Origin: Catenulispora rubra
Lineage (GTDB): Bacteria > Actinomycetota > Actinomycetes > Streptomycetales > Catenulisporaceae
Assembly: GCF_015356825.1 (NCBI RefSeq)
Contig: NZ_JAACYW010000022.1
Location: 1 to 64,000, forward strand
Direction: 5' to 3'
DNA: 64,000 bases
In this document: positions 52,809-60,659 of the stretch, piece after piece
Numbering within the stretch: position 1 is the first letter of the stretch
How the letters are laid out: every line of letters starts with the position of its first letter
Notes under the pieces: model-generated
Database searches by the model: none
The model's input: only the letters and a program-made list of their open reading frames with translations
Told to the model about the DNA's origin: nothing
Position numbers and translations under genes: made by a program

Positions 52809-53888
52809 ATGGGCGTCGGCATATCGGTTCGGCGTGCGGTGCTGCGGTTCCCATTGCTCCGCCGCACGATCACGATCCCGGTGCTGTTGTGCTTCGCGGT
52901 GCTGACGTTCGCGCTGGTCCCGGTCGTCGGGGTGCTCACGGCGCCTTTCACGCTACGTCCGGGCGGACGGGGGCGCGCTTTTCGGTTCTCGGTCTTCTTG
53001 GCGGTATATCTAGCCTCTGAGATCGGCGGGCTGGTGGCCTGCGTGGCGATCTGGGGTCGCGCGGGCCTTCGCGTGTCGAAAGGGCCTGCGACGACCGAGT
53101 CATCGCAGGCGTATCAGGAAGCGAACTTCCGGCTGTTGGCTCGCCTGCTCGATCGTTTGTACGCGGCGGCCGGGAGGCTTTACGGGCTGCGGATGCAGCT
53201 TCCGGAGACGGTGGGTCCTTCCCGTTCCGGGACGCCCACGGTGCCGGAGCTGCCTGCCGGTCCGATGATCATCCTGAGCCGACACGGTGGTCCCGGGGAC
53301 TCGTTCCTGCTGATCCACGCGCTGCTGGTGCACGGACGGCGACGGCCTCGCATCGTGCTCAAGGACACGCTGGCAATGGATCCGTTGATCGATGTCGTGC
53401 TTCATCGAGTGCCGCACCGTTTCATCGACCCGGACCCGGACCAACAGGGTGAGAAGACGGCTGCGGAGATCGGACGCCTGGCCGCCGGCATGGGCCCGTC
53501 CGACGCGCTGGTGGTCTTCCCCGAGGGCGGGAACTTCACGCCGGGTCGCCGCATCCGGGCCATCACGAAGCTGCGGCGCCGGGGCTTGCGGGATTCGGCG
53601 AACCGCGCTCGTCGGCTGCACCACGTGCTGCCGCCGCGGCCGGCGGGGGTCTTCGCGGCGATTGACGCCGCGCCGGACGCCTCGGTCGTGTTCGTCGCGC
53701 ACACGGGCCTGGACCACATGGAGTCCGTCGCCGGTGTCTGGCGCTCGGTCCCGCTGACGAAGCCGGTCGAGGCAACCTGGTGGACGATTCCCGCCTCGCG
53801 GATACCGGTCGACCGGGAGGCTCGCCTGCGGTGGCTGCAGGACAACTGGGCCGAGGTGGATGCCTGGATCGGGCAGCACCGGGGCTGA
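52809..53888 (+). CDS. PlsC-like acyltransferase, membrane-bound
   Basis: A 359-aa protein. Two N-terminal hydrophobic segments (residues ~22-48 and ~60-80) are followed by the LPLAT acyltransferase domain. Motif I is SRHGGPGDS (H-x4-D variant), motif III is VVFPEGGNFT (FPEG), and a later block VVFVAHTGLDHM is conserved in the family. It transfers acyl groups to a lysophospholipid or other acceptor. ATG at 52809 overlaps the TAG of the patatin gene region by spacing of two bases; the frame upstream to 52710 is inside the patatin gene. Last gene of the operon. Confidence 0.85.
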   Translation: MGVGISVRRAVLRFPLLRRTITIPVLLCFAVLTFALVPVVGVLTAPFTLRPGGRGRAFRFSVFLAVYLASEIGGLVACVAIWGRAGLRVSKGPATTESSQAYQEANFRLLARLLDRLYAAAGRLYGLRMQLPETVGPSRSGTPTVPELPAGPMIILSRHGGPGDSFLLIHALLVHGRRRPRIVLKDTLAMDPLIDVVLHRVPHRFIDPDPDQQGEKTAAEIGRLAAGMGPSDALVVFPEGGNFTPGRRIRAITKLRRRGLRDSANRARRLHHVLPPRPAGVFAAIDAAPDASVVFVAHTGLDHMESVAGVWRSVPLTKPVEATWWTIPASRIPVDREARLRWLQDNWAEVDAWIGQHRG

Positions 53889-53960
53889 GACGCGGCTGGT
53901 GGCCGCGCCTCGGCGGGGAGGCGCGGCCACCAAGTCGGTGGTTGTGCTGCTGGGTGCTTA

Positions 53961-54000
53961 CTTGCCTACCTGCACTTGCCTACCTGGTCTTGCCTACCTG
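53961..54000. repeat. CTTGCCTACCTG in three copies, 14-bp period
   Basis: Copies start at 53961, 53975 and 53989, in the gap between two convergent genes. The element is lower in G+C than its surroundings. No hairpin forms. Confidence 0.85.
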
Positions 54001-54023
54001 CACGCGCTTACTTGGCTTTCGGC

Positions 54024-54605
54024 TTACCGCTCGGCGCCCGAGCTTTGGGTCGCGCGGGGAGCCGTCGCGCCGGGTACGGCGAGCAGGTCCTCGAAGAGGG
54101 TCCGATACTGCATCAGGGCCTTGCGCTCCTCCTCGGTCGACACCAGCGTCGGGTCGGTCGCCGCGCGTTCGCTGACCGACCTCGCCTGCCTGTAGCCGGG
54201 CAGGACGTGTCCGTGTCGGACCGAGAGCAGGGCCAGGTGCTCGTCGTCGTCCGCCGCGGGGTAACCGCGGGCCGCGACCAGTCGGGCGAGCAGCTGCTCG
54301 GCGCCGGTCAGGGCGAGCGCCGGGTTGTCGAGGAAGCCGCCTTGGACGTGGTCCCAGGACGTGGTGTAGAAGTCCTGGTCGTCCGCGCTGATCTGTTCCA
54401 GGCGCAGCTTCTTGTGCAGGTGGGTGCGCCGGACGAGTTCCCGGTCCGCGCCGCGCACGCCACCGTAGTCGGCTCTGACCTGCTCGTATTCGGGCCCGAA
54501 CGCGGCCCGGATCTGGCGCCTGGCGTGCTCGCGCCGTGCCGCGTACACCGCGACGGCGACAATGAGCACGAGGACGATGACGGCGATGATCGCACCGATG
54601 GACAT
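54024..54605 (-). CDS. Membrane-anchored protein related to the divergent neighbour
   Basis: A 193-aa protein with one N-terminal helix (SIGAIIAVIVLVLIVAVAVYAA) and a cytoplasmic helical domain. Residues ~75-180 carry the pattern SWDHVQGGFLDNPALALTGAEQLLARLV and ALMQYRTLFEDLLAV, which recurs in the divergent gene at 54726-55286 as RWNTIQVGFVEDPAQSVRDADALI and VLQYRSLLGVIL. The family is found in actinobacteria and has no known role. ATG at 54605 follows CAGGAGG. An ATG further upstream lacks a ribosome site. Confidence 0.75.
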   Translation of the reverse strand: MSIGAIIAVIVLVLIVAVAVYAARREHARRQIRAAFGPEYEQVRADYGGVRGADRELVRRTHLHKKLRLEQISADDQDFYTTSWDHVQGGFLDNPALALTGAEQLLARLVAARGYPAADDDEHLALLSVRHGHVLPGYRQARSVSERAATDPTLVSTEEERKALMQYRTLFEDLLAVPGATAPRATQSSGAER

Positions 54606-54725
54606 GAGCGCCTCCTGAGGTTCTCGGGGCTCAGCCATGCCCTCGATGTCGCGACCGAAACAGGGCTGTTAGGAATCGCGGGCAGGGGTAGCAGGAGGCC
54701 CCGAACTCGACGAGGTACGAGAGGC

Positions 54726-55286
54726 ATGAACATGACGCATGCAACCGACGAGCACCCTGTCGAAGAGAACGACAACGAGAGCGTCCACCACGCCCCGGAC
54801 GAGGCGCATGTTCAGCGCCTGCTGCAGGACGGGCCGCAGGGTCCGCAGGGACGTGTGGCGATGGCGGCCGCAGGGATCGACGTGGACGGCCAGTTCCCGG
54901 TGGACGCCGATGATGCGCACGATGAAGGTGCCGCCGAGGAGAACCCGAGCCGCTTTGAGGACGCTGACAACGTCGCGGTCGCCGCTCCCACCGCTCCCGC
55001 CACTCCCCCGGAGCCGACGTCCGCCGCCGGGCTGCTGCCGTCCGGCGACAAGCGCGAGTTCCTCAGCCGCTGGAACACCATCCAGGTCGGCTTCGTCGAG
55101 GACCCCGCGCAGTCCGTGCGCGATGCCGACGCCCTCATCGAGGACATCTCAGCCGCCTACGTCAGCGCGATCGCGGAACGCCGCAGCGCGCTCAGCGCCA
55201 CCTGGCAGAACGACGGCGGGACCGAGGAGATGCGGCGGGCCGTCCTGCAGTACCGCTCGCTCCTCGGCGTGATCCTTCCCGGGTAG
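54726..55286 (+). CDS. Soluble paralogue of the divergent membrane protein
   Basis: A 186-aa protein. The first ~110 residues are acidic, His/Asp-rich and probably disordered (HATDEHPVEENDNE, VDADDAHDEGAAEENP). The last ~75 residues hold the FLSRWNTIQVGFVEDPAQSVRDADALI and EEMRRAVLQYRSLLG pattern shared with the divergent membrane protein. Start ATG at 54726. Family function unknown. A strong hairpin follows 10 bp after the stop. Confidence 0.75.
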   Translation: MNMTHATDEHPVEENDNESVHHAPDEAHVQRLLQDGPQGPQGRVAMAAAGIDVDGQFPVDADDAHDEGAAEENPSRFEDADNVAVAAPTAPATPPEPTSAAGLLPSGDKREFLSRWNTIQVGFVEDPAQSVRDADALIEDISAAYVSAIAERRSALSATWQNDGGTEEMRRAVLQYRSLLGVILPG

Positions 55287-55296
55287 GAAATGCAGA

Positions 55297-55334
55297 ATTC
55301 GGCCGCCGCAGCCCTCGGGCCGCGGCGGCCGAAT
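55297..55334. terminator. 13-bp hairpin between convergent genes
   Basis: ATTCGGCCGCCGC and its exact complement with a 12-base loop, 10 bp after the stop at 55286 and 28 bp after the stop at 55363. Confidence 0.88.
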
Positions 55335-55362
55335 GGTTTCGGTCAGGGTGCGAGGCGAACTC

Positions 55363-55653
55363 TCAGCGACGCAGTCCACGCCGCCGGCCCGACGTGAGGC
55401 CCCGCTTTCCGGTCACCAATTCGACGGCGCCCAGCAGGACGATCGCCCCGAGGATCGCGGTGATCCACGTGGAGATGTTGAAGAAGCCCTGGAGGTTCTC
55501 GACATGAAAGACCTTGTCGGCGATCCATCCGCCGAGCAGCGCGCCCACGATGCCGATCGCCGTGGTGACGATGAGGCCGTGCGGGCTGCCCATGATGCGG
55601 TCGGCGATCAGGCCGACGACGAGGCCGAGCACGATCCAAGCGATGATGCCCAT
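55363..55653 (-). CDS. GlsB/YeaQ/YmgE family stress-response membrane protein
   Basis: A 96-aa protein with three short membrane helices: MGIIAWIVLGLVVGLIAD, TTAIGIVGALLGGWI, and ITAILGAIVLLGAVEL. The GLIAD..MG and GIVGALLGG motifs are family signatures (formerly called transglycosylase-associated). It ends with a basic RGLTSGRRRGLRR tail. Small envelope-stress proteins of this type are common in actinobacteria. ATG at 55653 follows GGAGATCC. Single gene. Confidence 0.88.
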   Translation of the reverse strand: MGIIAWIVLGLVVGLIADRIMGSPHGLIVTTAIGIVGALLGGWIADKVFHVENLQGFFNISTWITAILGAIVLLGAVELVTGKRGLTSGRRRGLRR

Positions 55654-55826
55654 AAGGATCTCCGATGTCGTGGAAGGGATTTCTGCGCCGCCGTACTCTC
55701 CGGCGGCCGCGTCCTGCTACCCACGCCTCACGGCATCAACCAGAATATTCAGACCTATCCCGAAGAATTCTTGAACCTTTTCCCGGCGACCGTTATTCGA
55801 TATTGAACCGGGGCACCAGGCGGCCC

Positions 55827-56114
55827 ATGGCATACGAACTCCGCTCGCGCGGACCCAGAGACCTGATATCGCTCGCCGCTCTCATCATCGCGGCCATCCT
55901 CGTCCTCCACATCATCTTCGTGTGGCTGAACGCGAACCAGGGCAACGACATCGTCTCCACCGACGCGGACTGGGCCGGCTGGCTGGCCACCTGGTTCATC
56001 GACCTGTTCACGCCGGCGAACGTCAAGCTCAGGACCTTCCTGAACTACGGACTCGCCGCGCTCTTCTTCCTGGCCGTCGGCGCGCTGCTGCGCCGCGTGG
56101 TGCGCGACCTGTAG
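55827..56114 (+). CDS. Small two-helix membrane protein
   Basis: A 95-aa protein with helices at ~14-34 (ISLAALIIAAILVLHIIFVWL) and ~70-86 (LNYGLAALFFLAVGALL). The loop between them is extracytoplasmic and Trp/Asp-rich (DADWAGWLATWFIDLF). Family not recognised; similar small proteins are frequent in actinobacteria. The ATG at 55827 was chosen because upstream codons lack bias. It is 173 bp from the divergent GlsB-type gene. Confidence 0.7.
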   Translation: MAYELRSRGPRDLISLAALIIAAILVLHIIFVWLNANQGNDIVSTDADWAGWLATWFIDLFTPANVKLRTFLNYGLAALFFLAVGALLRRVVRDL

Positions 56115-56173
56115 GGACTCCGGCTCCGGCTCCGACTCCGGCGGCCGGAGCCGACCTGGTCTGTGGAGGAAGG

Positions 56174-56205
56174 GGGCCCGCCCGGGGGGGATGGCGGGCG
56201 GGCCC
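56174..56205. terminator. 10-bp G+C-only hairpin between convergent genes
   Basis: GGGCCCGCCC and GGGCGGGCCC, flanked further out by GGAGG/CCTCC, lie between the stops at 56114 and 56214. Confidence 0.85.
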
Positions 56206-56213
56206 ACCTCCGC

Positions 56214-56879
56214 CTAGTGACCCGGATTCGGATCGGCAAACGTGGCCGAAGCCCGCTTCCGGATGTCGTCCAGGACCACTTGGCCGACGCGCCGGGTCTC
56301 ACGGCGGTTGAAGATCGCACCCGCGGCCGCACCGGTGAGGAGGGGCCCGAGGGACAGTGCGCTGCGCCCGGTGCGGGCCGCCAGTCGGCGCGACAACCGC
56401 TTGCGCAGCGGAGAGCCGATCGCCAGGGCGAAGCCGCCGGGCACCAGTACGGCGCTGCGGCGCTCGCCCCAGGCGACGACGTAGGCCGTCATGCGGCTCA
56501 CGCTCGTCCCCGGGACGCCGAGCCCGTACAACTCGTGCAGTTCGGCGACGAGCTTGACCTCTATCGCGACCACGGCCACGGTCTCCGCGGCGACCTCCAC
56601 GGGGAACGCCGGGATGAACGGCAGGACCGCCCAGACGCCGACAGTGGCGCCGGTCGCCGCCGTGGCGCGTGACGCGGTGCGGATCAGCTGCGCCGCGATC
56701 TCATCGGGAGTGAGCCCGGGATACTGCTCGCGCAGTGTCTCCTGGCTGCGGACGGGCAGCTTCGGCGCTACGGCCAGCACCTCGTCGAGGAGCTTCTGCC
56801 CGGTGAGGAGCATCGCATGCCGGGCCGCCGATGTGTCGCCCCGCACGTTCAGGGACGTGGACTTCACCCGTCGGATCAT
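56214..56879 (-). CDS. Hypothetical protein with hydrophobic central segment
   Basis: A 221-aa protein. The N-terminal ~90 residues are helical. A hydrophobic stretch (TGATVGVWAVLPFIPAFPVEVAAETVAVVAIEVKLVAELHELYG, in parts) is followed by a positively charged region and a second hydrophobic patch (ALSLGPLLTGAAAGAIFN). This resembles actinobacterial EcsC-like or unnamed membrane-associated proteins, but I cannot assign it. ATG at 56879 follows GGAAGCAGG. Single gene between terminator hairpin and the mycothione reductase gene. Confidence 0.65.
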   Translation of the reverse strand: MIRRVKSTSLNVRGDTSAARHAMLLTGQKLLDEVLAVAPKLPVRSQETLREQYPGLTPDEIAAQLIRTASRATAATGATVGVWAVLPFIPAFPVEVAAETVAVVAIEVKLVAELHELYGLGVPGTSVSRMTAYVVAWGERRSAVLVPGGFALAIGSPLRKRLSRRLAARTGRSALSLGPLLTGAAAGAIFNRRETRRVGQVVLDDIRKRASATFADPNPGH

Positions 56880-57008
56880 GGCCGTCGCACCTGCTTCCCG
56901 TGGCCTTCGGTCGGCGCACGAGCCCTTCCATACCCCCGATGCCGGGTAATCCACGGGCAGGTCGTCGGGAATGCCGTCTGGTTGTCGCAAGATTCGCCGC
57001 AAGAGTCG

Positions 57009-58400
57009 TCAGCCGGTTCGCAGCGGAAGATCGAGCAGCGCGTTCTCCACGAGCTCCGACATCGCCGGGTGGATCCAGTACTGGCCACGCGCCACGGTCT
57101 GCGCGTCCTGGCCCAGGCTCATCGCCTGGATCAGCGGCTGGATCAGGACGGACGCCTGCGGGCCGATGATGTGCGCGCCGAGGAGCCGTCCGGTCTCCGG
57201 ATCGGCGAGGACCTTCGCGAAGCCCTCCGGGTCGTTCATCGCCCAGCCGTACGCGATGTCCTTGTAGTCGCGCCGCCCGACCGCGTACCGGACGCCGTCG
57301 GCCTGGGCCCGCTGTTCGGTCAGCCCGACCGAGGCGATCTCCGGTGACGTGAACACGGCGTGCGGGACGAAGCGGTGGTCGGCCTCGATCGGCTGATCGG
57401 GATGCGCCAGGTTGTGCGCCACCACGCGGGCCTCGTGGTTAGCGACATGCTTGAGCTGGTACTCGGAGCTGACGTCGCCGATCGCGAACACGCCGGGCAC
57501 GTTCGTCCGCTGCCGGCCGTCCACCTCGATCCGGCCGTCGGGATGCGTCGCGATCCCGGCCGCGGGCAGGTCCAGCCGGTCGGCGTTGGAGCGTCGGCCG
57601 ACGGCCACGAGGAGTTCGTCGCCTTCGACGACCTCGCCGCCGCTTCCGTCTGGACCCTTGATGTGAACCCGGACGACCGCGCCGTCGCGTTCGACCCTGG
57701 TGACTTCTCTTCGTTCCCTGAGATCCCACTTCCGGCGGGCGATGTCGGTGATCAGGCCCGAGACGTCGCGGTCTTCCCGCCGCAGCATGGCGCCGGATCG
57801 GGCGATGACAGTGACCCGCACGCCGAGGGCCGAGAAGACGTGCGCGAACTCCGCCGCGATCGAACCCGCTCCCAGGATGATCAGCCGCTCCGGCAGCTTC
57901 TCGACCCGCATGACGGTCTCGTTGGTCAGGAACCCGGCATCCGCCAGCCCCGGCACGTCCGGCACGATCGGCCGCGACCCGGCGGCAATGACGACGCGGT
58001 CCGCGCTGATCGTCTCGCCACCGGCGACCAGCAGCGTCTTCGGGCCGGTGAAGCGGGCTCTGCCTTCGAACAGGGTGAGATTCGGCCCGCCTGTGCGACG
58101 GTGATGCAGCCCGTCGGCCGAATGCCCGTCGATCCGATCGAAGATCCGCTTCCTGATGTCCCGCCAGCGCACGGCGGGAGCCGGGAGGTCGAGCCCGAAC
58201 TCCCCCGCCCCACCGGCGGCCTCGGCCAGGCCCGCGGTGTAGACGAACATCTTCGACGGGATGCAGCCGACGTTCAGACAGGTGCCGCCGAACCCGACGG
58301 CCGCGTCGTCTACGAGCGCGACCTTCCAGTCCCGAGGGCGGCGGCCGATGACGGTGTCGCCGGATCCGCTGCCGATCACGATCAGATCGAAATGCTCCAT
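57009..58400 (-). CDS. mtr: Mycothione reductase
   Basis: A 463-aa FAD- and NADPH-dependent disulfide reductase. FAD motif DLIVIGSGSGD is at the start, the redox-active pair is in GGTCLNVGCIPSKMFVYTA, the NADPH-binding motif is ILGAGSIAAEFAHVFSALG, and the dimer-interface HPAMSELVENAL supplies the catalytic His-Glu. The sequence following CIPSK (MFVYTA) is characteristic of mycothione reductase rather than lipoamide dehydrogenase. It reduces mycothione to mycothiol, the actinobacterial redox buffer. ATG at 58400 lies after GATGGGGAG; the longer frame to 58559 is not protein-like. Confidence 0.88.
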   Translation of the reverse strand: MEHFDLIVIGSGSGDTVIGRRPRDWKVALVDDAAVGFGGTCLNVGCIPSKMFVYTAGLAEAAGGAGEFGLDLPAPAVRWRDIRKRIFDRIDGHSADGLHHRRTGGPNLTLFEGRARFTGPKTLLVAGGETISADRVVIAAGSRPIVPDVPGLADAGFLTNETVMRVEKLPERLIILGAGSIAAEFAHVFSALGVRVTVIARSGAMLRREDRDVSGLITDIARRKWDLRERREVTRVERDGAVVRVHIKGPDGSGGEVVEGDELLVAVGRRSNADRLDLPAAGIATHPDGRIEVDGRQRTNVPGVFAIGDVSSEYQLKHVANHEARVVAHNLAHPDQPIEADHRFVPHAVFTSPEIASVGLTEQRAQADGVRYAVGRRDYKDIAYGWAMNDPEGFAKVLADPETGRLLGAHIIGPQASVLIQPLIQAMSLGQDAQTVARGQYWIHPAMSELVENALLDLPLRTG

Positions 58401-58613
58401 CTCCCCATCATCATCGACACCGCCGTGTCCGGGACGCCTCGCCGCCGCGGCCGCCGGTCCTGTGCTCCGAAACCTGTGCTCCGAAAGCGACTCGTCCCGG
58501 CGGGTCCCCAGCGTCGGACGAACCGCGCGCCACAAGGCCGACTCGGGCCCGTCCGTCATCGCGGGGACCCCTCCGACCCGCTATCGTTCCGGGCGAGGAA
58601 GGGCGATATCTGC

Positions 58614-59324
58614 ATGGTCAGCGCTCAGATGACGACTGTCTTGGCGATGCTGGACCGGAACCCCGGTCAGCTCCTCGCCGACGACCGGGCCGCCGCCGAG
58701 GCCGCGGCGCGCGCCCTGGGCGTCGACGGCATCACCGCCGGGGTCGGCACCGGGCCTGCGGGCACGGTCCTGGCCTGGGGCAGCGGCGCGGTCAGCGCCG
58801 ATGTCGACCATCTGCAGTTCACCCTCGGCCAGGGTCCGGGCGCCGATTGCGCGGCCAGCGGCCTTCCGGTGCTGGCCCCGGACCTGATGGCGTCCGGTTC
58901 CCGCTGGCCGGCGTTCGCCCCGGCCGCCGCCGCGCTCGGGGTCCGGGCGGTGTTCGCGTTCCCCTTGAGCATCGGGGCGATGAGTGTCGGCACGATGCTG
59001 GCGTATCGCAGGGCCAAGGGCTCCTTGAGCGACGGGCAGTACACCGACGCCTTGGGACTGGCCATCGCGGTCACCGTCGTGCTGATCGGCCGCCGGTCGA
59101 TGCAGGACCGCGGGCCGGACAGCTGGGTCCCGGCCGGCTGGGCCGCCCCGCAGACCTACCGGGCCGAGGTCCACCAGGCCACGGGGATGATCAGCGTGCA
59201 GCTCGGCGTCAGCCTCGCCGAGGCGCTGGCCCGGCTGCGGGCCCACGCCTACAGCCAGGACCAGCTGATCGCCGAGGTCGCCGCCGACGTCGTGGCCCGC
59301 CGGCTGCGCTTCGACGGGTTGTAG
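58614..59324 (+). CDS. GAF-ANTAR regulator 1
   Basis: A 236-aa protein with an N-terminal GAF-type sensor (~15-150, QFTLGQGPGADCAASGLPVLAPDL read in part as LGQGPGADC) and a C-terminal ANTAR domain (~175-232, VHQATGMISVQLGVSLAEALARLRAHA). ANTAR domains bind paired hairpins in nascent RNA to prevent termination. ATG at 58614 with GGAAGGG upstream. A second GAF-ANTAR gene follows after ~110 bp on the same strand; the two may share targets or arise from duplication. Confidence 0.85.
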   Translation: MVSAQMTTVLAMLDRNPGQLLADDRAAAEAAARALGVDGITAGVGTGPAGTVLAWGSGAVSADVDHLQFTLGQGPGADCAASGLPVLAPDLMASGSRWPAFAPAAAALGVRAVFAFPLSIGAMSVGTMLAYRRAKGSLSDGQYTDALGLAIAVTVVLIGRRSMQDRGPDSWVPAGWAAPQTYRAEVHQATGMISVQLGVSLAEALARLRAHAYSQDQLIAEVAADVVARRLRFDGL

Positions 59325-59328
59325 CTCT

Positions 59329-59380
59329 GGCTTGTGGCTCCGGCTTGTGGCTCTGTTGTGTCCGATCACAGTGTCCGATC
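59329..59380. repeat. Two pairs of direct repeats between the ANTAR genes
   Basis: GGCTTGTGGCTC occurs at 59329 and 59342; TGTCCGATC occurs at 59359 and 59372. Both pairs have a 13-bp period. They lie ahead of the second GAF-ANTAR gene and may be regulator sites. Confidence 0.7.
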
Positions 59381-59432
59381 GCGTGGGTTGTACCGCCGGC
59401 AGGGCTGGTGGCCGTATTTTGGAGGCATGGAC

Positions 59433-60188
59433 ATGACGCGCGAACGACTGCTCGCCGAGGCGTTCGTCGACACCGCCGACGCGTTGGTGGAGGACTTCGA
59501 CGTCATCGACTTCCTGCACACGCTCACCGAGCGCTGTGTGGAGATCCTGGATGTGGACGCCGCCGGCATCATGCTCTCCGACGCGGGCAGGGTGCTGCAC
59601 GCCGCCGCGTCCTCCACGGAGAACGCGCGGCTGCTGGAGCTGTTCGAGCTGCAATCCGAAGCCGGTCCCTGCATCGAGGCCTTCACCACCGGCCGCCCGG
59701 TCGTCAACGTCGACCTGCGCGCCAGCACCGAGCGCTGGCCCCGGTTCGCCGAGGCCGCGCAGGCCACCGGCTTCGTGTCGGCGCACGCGCTGCCGCTGCG
59801 CCTGCGCGAGAAGGTCATCGGCGCGCTCAACCTGTTCTGCGAACGCCCCGGCGCCCTGACCGAGTCGGACGTGCGCAGCGGCCAGGCCCTGGCCGACGTG
59901 GCCACCGTCGCCATCCTGGCGCACCGCAGCCTCCGGCACGCCGACCTGCTGGCCGAACAGCTCCAGTATGCGCTGACCAGCCGGATCGCGATCGAGCAGG
60001 CCAAGGGGGTGCTCGCCGAGCGGCGCGGCATCAACGTGGACGAGGCGTTCGCCCTGCTGCGCGGGCACGCCCGCAGCCACAACCTGCGGCTGTCGGACCT
60101 GGCCCGGGAGGTCGCCAACGGCACCTCGGCCGAGGCCGAGTTGCTGGGCACGACGGGAGCGGACAACTCGGGTCCGACGAGTTCCTGA
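59433..60188 (+). CDS. GAF-ANTAR regulator 2
   Basis: A 251-aa protein. Residues ~15-165 are a GAF sensor (VDAAGIMLSDAGRVLHAAASS, EAGPCIEAFTTGRPVVNVDL, LPLRLREKVIGALNLFC). The ANTAR domain is at ~185-238 (IAIEQAKGVLAERRGINVDEAFALLRGHAR). Start: GGAGG ends eight bases before ATG at 59433, but only one base before the ATG at 59427, so 59433 is preferred. Expected to be an RNA-binding antiterminator that responds to a small molecule or redox signal. Confidence 0.88.
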   Translation: MTRERLLAEAFVDTADALVEDFDVIDFLHTLTERCVEILDVDAAGIMLSDAGRVLHAAASSTENARLLELFELQSEAGPCIEAFTTGRPVVNVDLRASTERWPRFAEAAQATGFVSAHALPLRLREKVIGALNLFCERPGALTESDVRSGQALADVATVAILAHRSLRHADLLAEQLQYALTSRIAIEQAKGVLAERRGINVDEAFALLRGHARSHNLRLSDLAREVANGTSAEAELLGTTGADNSGPTSS

Positions 60189-60198
60189 AAGCCGTGTC

Positions 60199-60537
60199 TT
60201 AGGGGATCCGCGCGTCGTGCTGCTGCGCGGCCTCCCGCACCTCGTCGGTCAGCTCGGCTTCCTTCACCGGCCGCACCGACGTGAAGTGCCGACCGACCGG
60301 ACAGTACTGGAGCCGTACCGTCCCGAGCCGGACCGCCTTGAGCGACGCGCCGGGGATCCAGATCGTCGTGAACAGGTGGCCCGCACGGCACCGCACGACC
60401 GTCTTCAAGCCGACGGCATAACCGCGCTTGCGCATGTAGGCCGTCTCCAGGGCGATCGTCCCGGCGACGAGCACGACGGCACGCAGGAAACGCTTCTTCG
60501 GTTGGCCTTCGCGGGACGCTCGCGGCTTCTTCGGCAT
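60199..60537 (-). CDS. Hypothetical protein with basic N-terminus and zinc-like CxxG features
   Basis: A 112-aa protein. A very basic start (PKKPRASREGQPKKRFLRAV) is followed by a short hydrophobic stretch (AVVLVAGTIALETAY). The remainder has CRAGHLFTTIWIPGAS and LQYCPVGRHFTSVRPV, two Cys with nearby His that could bind a metal. The family is a common actinobacterial one of unknown role. ATG at 60537. It is convergent with the second ANTAR gene, 10 bp apart. Confidence 0.7.
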   Translation of the reverse strand: MPKKPRASREGQPKKRFLRAVVLVAGTIALETAYMRKRGYAVGLKTVVRCRAGHLFTTIWIPGASLKAVRLGTVRLQYCPVGRHFTSVRPVKEAELTDEVREAAQQHDARIP

Positions 60538-60659
60538 AAGCCCAGTGTGCACCCGCCACGTATCCCGTGCCTCAGGGCAGCCGACACCCCGCATCTCGCT
60601 CGCTTCATGCCGGCGCACTACTCTGCCGTTCTCACAGCTTTCGTGCGGAGGACGGGCCA

